Part shown: piece by piece, positions 20,201 to 22,920 of the stretch
How positions within the stretch are numbered: the first letter of the stretch is position 1
Layout: every line of letters begins with the position of its first letter
Assembly (NCBI GenBank): GCA_001275005.1
Contig: JWZX01001540.1
Location: forward strand, 1 to 22,920
DNA: 22,920 nt
Direction: 5' to 3'
Origin: Chrysochromulina tobinii
Taxonomy: Eukaryota; Haptophyta; Prymnesiales; Chrysochromulinaceae
Position numbers and translations under genes: made by a program
Notes under the pieces: model-generated
What the model saw: only the letters and a program-made list of their open reading frames with translations
What the model was told of the DNA's origin: nothing
The model's database searches: none

Positions 20201-22920
20201 CGTCAAGGGCTTTGCCAACGCGCGCGACGTGCGCACTCCGATCGCCTCAGATTGCCTCAGTCTGCCGTGGATGGCCACCGATGATCTCTGATTGCCTCAG
20301 ATCGCCTCAGATCGCCTCAGATTGCCTCAGTTTGCCATGGATGGCCACCGATGATCTCTGATTGCTCCCGACGACCTCTGATTGCCTCTGATGACCTCTG
20401 ATTTCCCCTTGATGGCAGGTGCGCACGCTCTTCGAGCACTCGTACACGCGCGCCACCAATCGCATCGACGCTGAGCGCCGCGCCGAGAAGCGCAAGGAAG
20501 CGGCGCAGGCGGCCGCCACGGCGCTCGCCACGGCGCTCGACCAGGACGCGGGTAAGAGAGAGGAGGGCAAGGGGGGGGAAGAGATGGCGCTGATCAAGCC
20601 TGGCGCTCCCGCCGCCGACATGCCGACGGAGTTGGCCCCGGGCGATACAGTCCAAATCCAGCCGTTACAGTCCAAATCGCCAAATACAGTCCAAATCCAG
20701 CCGTTACAGTCCAAATCGCCAAATACAGTCCAAATCGCTCCGGGCGATACAGTCCAAATCCAGCCGAGTGCAATCACCTCGGGCAGCCTACCGGAGCGCT
20801 TCTCGCTGTGCGAGGCGGCTGTTGTGGATGCGAGCGACATGCCCACCTTCCTTCAGGTCTGATGGCCACCCAATCCACTGATTGTCTCCCTCATAAGTCT
20901 GATGGCCAACCGTATCCACTGAATGCCTCCGATTGACTCTGTCATCCATGGACGCGTGCGGCATGCCTGCCTTCCCTCAAGGTCTGATGGCGACTGATGG
21001 GCTCTGATTGCGCCCCTCTTCCAGGTCAAGCTTGGCGAGGTCAAGGGCTGCGGCCCAGGTTGCACCAGCAGACACAGTAATGACGGCAACTGCCTCGTTT
21101 GCGGTCGCGCCTGGGGGCAGCACAACGACCACACGTGCCGCGAAGGAAAGCGCGGCAGCTGGGGAGGGCACGTCGGCCACATCTACCTCATCGAGCCCGG
21201 GTTCGTCAAGCGGACCTTTGCCGTGGCGCGGGCGCCCGGCCCGGCGCCCGGCCCGGCGCCCGGCCCGGCGCGCGTCCAACGGCTCACGTGTGCAGCGGAC
21301 ACGTCCGTCGGCGCCATTCTCAAGTTCTTGCCGACCTCATCCTACAGCTACCCGAGCTCATGCGTACACGACGCGCAAGTCACCTACCTCGAGACGAACG
21401 GCGGTCAGCCGCCCGCCCACGTCAGATGGAGCAATGGGTACACGTATTGGGTCCATTGGCAAGATCTCGTCATTGTTGGCGGCGGCGGCGGCGGCGCGGC
21501 GGCCTCCTCTGATCCCCTCGTCCCAAAGCGCAAGGCGTCCAAATTCGCGGCCGAGAAGCTTGTGATGCGGGTGGTCGATGTGGTAGGCCCCCCGCCCGAC
21601 GTGGAGACGGTGCCGGATCTCAAGGTGGCGCTTGCGGAGCTCGATCAGCAGATTGGGTTGGAGGAGGTCAAGAAGCAGGTGCGTGCCGCGCTTGATGGGC
21701 TGTAACCAATGTGTGCCACTGATGACCTCTGATGACTCCCTTGATTGCCTCCCTCCTCAGGTGCACTGCCTAATCGAGCTCGCGCGCGTCAACTACCAGC
21801 GCGAGGTGCGGTGCGAGCCGCTACACATGCTGCCCCTCAATCGGCTCTTTTTGGGCAACCCTGGCACCGGTAAGACGTCCATCGCCAAGGTGTATGGGCG
21901 CATCCTCAAAGGGCTCGGCTACCTGTCCGACGGCTCCGTCGAGGTACGTACACCCTCCGACCTCATCGCGTCCGCGGTCGGAGGCACTGAGGAGAAGACG
22001 GCGGCGCTGCTCGAGATCTGCAAGGGCAAGGTGCTCGTGATCGACGAGGCGTACGCGCTGCACGAGGGCATGTACGGCGCGCCCGCGCCATCGACACGAT
22101 CCCTCTCTGCATGCAAGTGCTCACCACGGCCCGCGCCCCCCTCCCCACAGGTACGGCGCGCGCGCCATCGACACGATCGTCTCAAAGGTGCATAACGCCC
22201 CGGGCGAGGACATCGCCGTGTTGCTGCTCGGGTACGAGGCGCCACTGAGTGCCGCTGTGCGCCGCTGAGTGCCACTGAGTGCCGCTGAGTGCCACTGAGC
22301 GCCGCTGATTGCCGTCCCTAATTAGGTACGGGGAGCCCATGTTCAAGATGCTTCGCGAGGCCAACCCGGGGCTGCAGCGACGCTTCTCGCCCGAGTCCGC
22401 CTTCCACTTTGCCGACTTTTCGGATGAGCAGCTCGAGGAACTGCTGCACCGCACCGCCGCGGCCGCTGGGCTCAAATGGTCGAGCCGCAAGGTGCGCAAG
22501 GCCGCGCTCGGGCTGCTGATTGGATGGCCCAGCATGCAAGTGCTCACAACGGCGCCCTGTCCCTTCCCCACAGGTGCGCAAGGCCGCGCTCGGGCTGCTG
22601 ATTCGAGAGAGGATCCAGCCCAACTTTGGCAACGCGGGCTCCGTCAACTCGCTCCTCGGGCGCGTCAAGTCGGCGGTGGCCGCGCGCGGAGATGCGCGCG
22701 AGATCATCCTCGCCGATCTGGGGCTCGATGAGAACGCGGCGGGCGGCAGCGCCAAGACCGAGGCCCTCCTCGCCGAGGTCGAGGCCGAGATGAGCGAGCT
22801 GTTCAAGGCGGAGCATCTACGCGCTCACTTTGACGACCTGGCCGCGAGGCTCACGACCCTCGAAAAGGATGGCGAGCTCGATGCATCTCGTCCCGCCGAC
22901 AAGGTGGGCTCGTACGTCTT
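14235..22920 (+). CDS. Gene D: giant multidomain protein with HERC2/MIB-like, HECTD1-type discoidin and tandem CbbX-like AAA+ domains (partial)
   Basis: Exons 14235-15006, 15072-15327, 15437-17477, 17703-18117, 18388-19939, 20033-20228, 20419-20856, 21025-21678, 21761-22071, 22151-22231, 22326-22491 and 22574 onward. All phases agree, giving at least 2,409 residues. In order: N-terminal helical region; HERC2/MIB-like GDRVRVREGVTPSHGWGGV (about 235-253); two related beta-rich repeats (about 275-331 and 480-527, sharing DGTSNPYKIQF and DGASNPYQVTF); HECTD1-type discoidin region (about 775-978, NKPASWMAVDLG, HWQLQGSSDGVAW, FRHFRILQTG); IQ-like helix (about 1085-1105); AAA+ 1 (GNPGTGKTT near 1573, LFIDEAYQL near 1628, NPGLKSRFR); Cys/His cluster (1899-1928); AAA+ 2 (GNPGTGKTS near 2139, VLVIDEAYAL near 2198, NPGLQRRF). 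The final KVGSYVF precedes the place where a third P-loop would be expected. The AAA+ type is SpoVK/CbbX-like, a hexameric remodeller; remodelling of a bound target is inferred, the substrate is unknown. Confidence 0.85.
15007..15071 (+). other. Intron D-i1 (65 nt)
   Basis: Joins TAESIG to TVISIHKP in phase 1 and restores the HERC2/MIB-like consensus. Donor GTACGTT, acceptor CTTCATCAG, next exon GTACCGT. The nucleotide echo is weak (GTAC), but the read-through peptide IGTLVAIAGPG resembles the real one, IGTVISIHKP. Filler includes GATGACCTCTGATGA. Confidence 0.85.
15328..15436 (+). other. Intron D-i2 (109 nt) with a 17-nt echo
   Basis: Joins QQILTR to CVVNFLEEP. The first 17 intron bases match 15 of the first 17 bases of the next exon (15437-15453). 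Filler contains GAGGGCCTCT units with a 10-bp period, and the acceptor is CCCTCGCTCAG. Confidence 0.88.
16149..16196. repeat. In-frame 12-bp tandem repeat in gene D
   Basis: Four units of CCCTCGGCGCAT (the last diverged) encode PSAHPSAHPSAHPSAP. This is a frame-preserving simple repeat in a linker before the discoidin region. Confidence 0.9.
17478..17702 (+). other. Intron D-i3 (225 nt), compound
   Basis: Joins QLRSRVE to VLASDPTSG in phase 0. Internal AG|GT junctions at 17562/17563 and 17629/17630 divide it into three parts. The exon end plus donor (17462-17485) recurs inside the intron at 17547-17570 with 23 of 24 bases identical. The two stretches before 17630 and 17703 also resemble each other (GCACCTGCTCGCCT and GCACCCGCTCGCCT). 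Confidence 0.85.
17492..17547. repeat. Decamer array in intron D-i3
   Basis: About five copies of TGATTGCCAC with a 10-bp period (one TGATTACCAC), ending where the internal copy of the upstream exon end begins. Confidence 0.9.
18118..18387 (+). other. Intron D-i4 (270 nt)
   Basis: Joins MTSLIG to ALETAVCAGG in phase 1. The intron begins GTGCGCTTC and the next exon GTGCGCTCG, sharing the first seven bases. A decamer array sits inside, flanked by two identical 28-bp copies (18207-18234 and 18306-18333). Acceptor TCTCCCTCATCCCAG. Confidence 0.85.
18231..18302. repeat. Seven-copy decamer array in intron D-i4
   Basis: TGCCACTGAT is repeated from 18231 with an exact 10-bp period. The first copy differs at one base and the next six are perfect. 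Confidence 0.95.
19940..20032 (+). other. Intron D-i5 (93 nt) with a 36-nt decayed echo
   Basis: Splicing gives AGYKDDTEEKLYGFNPGLKSRF in pieces: AGYKDDTEEKL joins YGFNPGLKSRF. The spacing from AGY to NPG is then 11 residues, as in the second AAA+ domain. Intron bases 19940-19975 align without gaps to exon bases 20033-20068 at 26 of 36, the last 13 being identical. A donor 6 bp downstream (19946) is possible but gives poorer spacing. Confidence 0.85.
20229..20418 (+). other. Intron D-i6 (190 nt) with internal 45-bp duplication
   Basis: Joins FANARD to VRTLFEHSYTR, the lid region of the AAA+ domain. The first eight bases (GTGCGCAC) equal the next exon start; 12 of the first 16 match. Positions 20251-20295 and 20321-20365 are copies with two differences, exactly 70 bp apart. 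Confidence 0.87.
20647..20766. repeat. AT-richer in-frame repeat in gene D exon 7
   Basis: ACAGTCCAAATC occurs six times. A 39-bp unit is nearly perfectly doubled, encoding repeated TVQIQPLQSKSPN. It keeps the frame but is far less GC-rich than the surrounding exon and has unusual codons for this gene. Confidence 0.9.
20857..21024 (+). other. Intron D-i7 (168 nt), compound
   Basis: Joins MPTFLQ to VKLGEVKGCG in phase 0. The end of the upstream exon plus donor (20825-20866) recurs inside the intron at 20948-20990 with about 36 of 42 bases identical and one inserted base. GTCTGATGGC occurs three times (at 20857, about 20898 and 20981). Acceptor CCCTCTTCCAG. Confidence 0.83.
21234..21272. repeat. 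In-frame 12-bp repeat in gene D exon 8
   Basis: GCGCCCGGCCCG recurs three times and encodes APGPAPGPAPGPA, probably a flexible linker after the Cys/His cluster. Confidence 0.85.
21679..21760 (+). other. Intron D-i8 (82 nt)
   Basis: Joins LEEVKKQ to VHCLIELARVN in phase 0, matching the helix before the P-loop in CbbX-like proteins. Only the first four bases of the echo (GTGC) are clear. The read-through peptide VRAALDGL still has the same hydrophobic pattern. Filler TGATGACCTCTGATGACTCC, acceptor CTCCCTCCTCAG. Confidence 0.85.
22072..22150 (+). other. Intron D-i9 (79 nt) with a 30-nt echo
   Basis: Joins EGM to YGARAIDTIVSK. Intron bases 22072-22101 match exon bases 22151-22178 except for a 2-base indel in the GC run. 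Acceptor CTCCCCACAG. Confidence 0.9.
22232..22325 (+). other. Intron D-i10 (94 nt)
   Basis: Joins AVLLLG to YGEPMFKMLREANPGL. The first 16 bases match the next exon start at 12 positions. Filler is a decamer ladder (TGAGTGCCGC, TGAGTGCCAC, TGAGCGCCGC). The acceptor is the unusual CCCTAATTAG. Confidence 0.87.
22492..22573 (+). other. Intron D-i11 (82 nt) with a perfect 30-nt echo
   Basis: Joins WSSRK to VRKAALGLLIRERI in phase 0. The first 30 intron bases (22492-22521) are identical to the first 30 bases of the next exon (22574-22603). The unspliced frame would therefore repeat VRKAALGLLI. Acceptor CCCTTCCCCACAG. Confidence 0.92.

Noticed and set aside
22880-22920. Third AAA+ domain
   Set aside because: KVGSYVF resembles the strand before a P-loop, but the P-loop itself is outside the window, so it is only mentioned and not annotated.

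Overview
This is eukaryotic nuclear DNA. The base composition is clearly GC-rich (roughly two thirds by eye). Genes lie on both strands, three of the seven carry GT-AG introns, and the proteins are eukaryotic (PX, hSac2-like, EGF-like, ankyrin, armadillo, HECTD1-like discoidin and IQ-like regions). No rRNA, tRNA, CRISPR array or bacterial operon was seen. Large multidomain proteins, tandem CbbX/SpoVK-type AAA+ modules and introns that look like insertion units suggest a GC-rich microalga or related protist. Haptophyte is my best guess, but nothing here proves a lineage.

Layout from left to right. (1) 1-4050, minus: gene A, a large coiled-coil, multi-pass membrane protein that runs off the left edge. 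(2) 4214-5248, plus: ankyrin-repeat protein. (3) 5408-5821, minus: small secreted-looking protein with three EGF-like domains. (4) 6022-9025, plus: IQ/coiled-coil/armadillo protein whose frame is broken once near 7303-7309. (5) 9562-9987, minus: small SHOCT-like protein with repeated VFDRLG and I[KR]KPG motifs. (6) 10448-12490, minus: gene B, START-like plus PX protein with one compound intron. (7) 12988-14061, minus: gene C, hSac2/TPRG1-like protein. (8) 14235-22920 and beyond, plus: gene D, at least 12 exons and 2,409 residues. It carries a HERC2/MIB-like motif, two related beta-barrel-like repeats, a HECTD1-type discoidin domain, an IQ-like helix, a Cys/His cluster and at least two CbbX-like AAA+ ATPase domains. 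Several starts are divergent and closely spaced (A/ankyrin, EGF/ARM, C/D), so they probably share promoters. The membership suggests lipid or phosphoinositide biology (PX, hSac2-like) and scaffolding, but I see no single pathway linking all the genes.

The most interesting signal is in the introns. All 13 reconstructed introns begin with GT and end in AG, and every one is followed by an exon that starts with GT. Eight of them, in three genes and on both strands, start with a clear copy (12 nt or more) of the beginning of the NEXT exon: 30 of 30 identical in D-i11, 32 of 32 in the youngest unit of the gene B intron, 19 of 19 in gene A, and 26 of 36 gap-free in D-i5. D-i4 shares only 7 nt and four others show little. 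After this echo comes filler built from a degenerate decamer (TGATTGCCAC, TGATGACCTC, TGAGTGCCGC), then usually a CTCCCTCATCAG-like end. Three introns are compound, made of about three such units joined at AG|GT-type junctions. This looks like an introner-like intron-gain system acting at AG|GT sites, with long and variable-length target duplications and apparently repeated insertion at one site.
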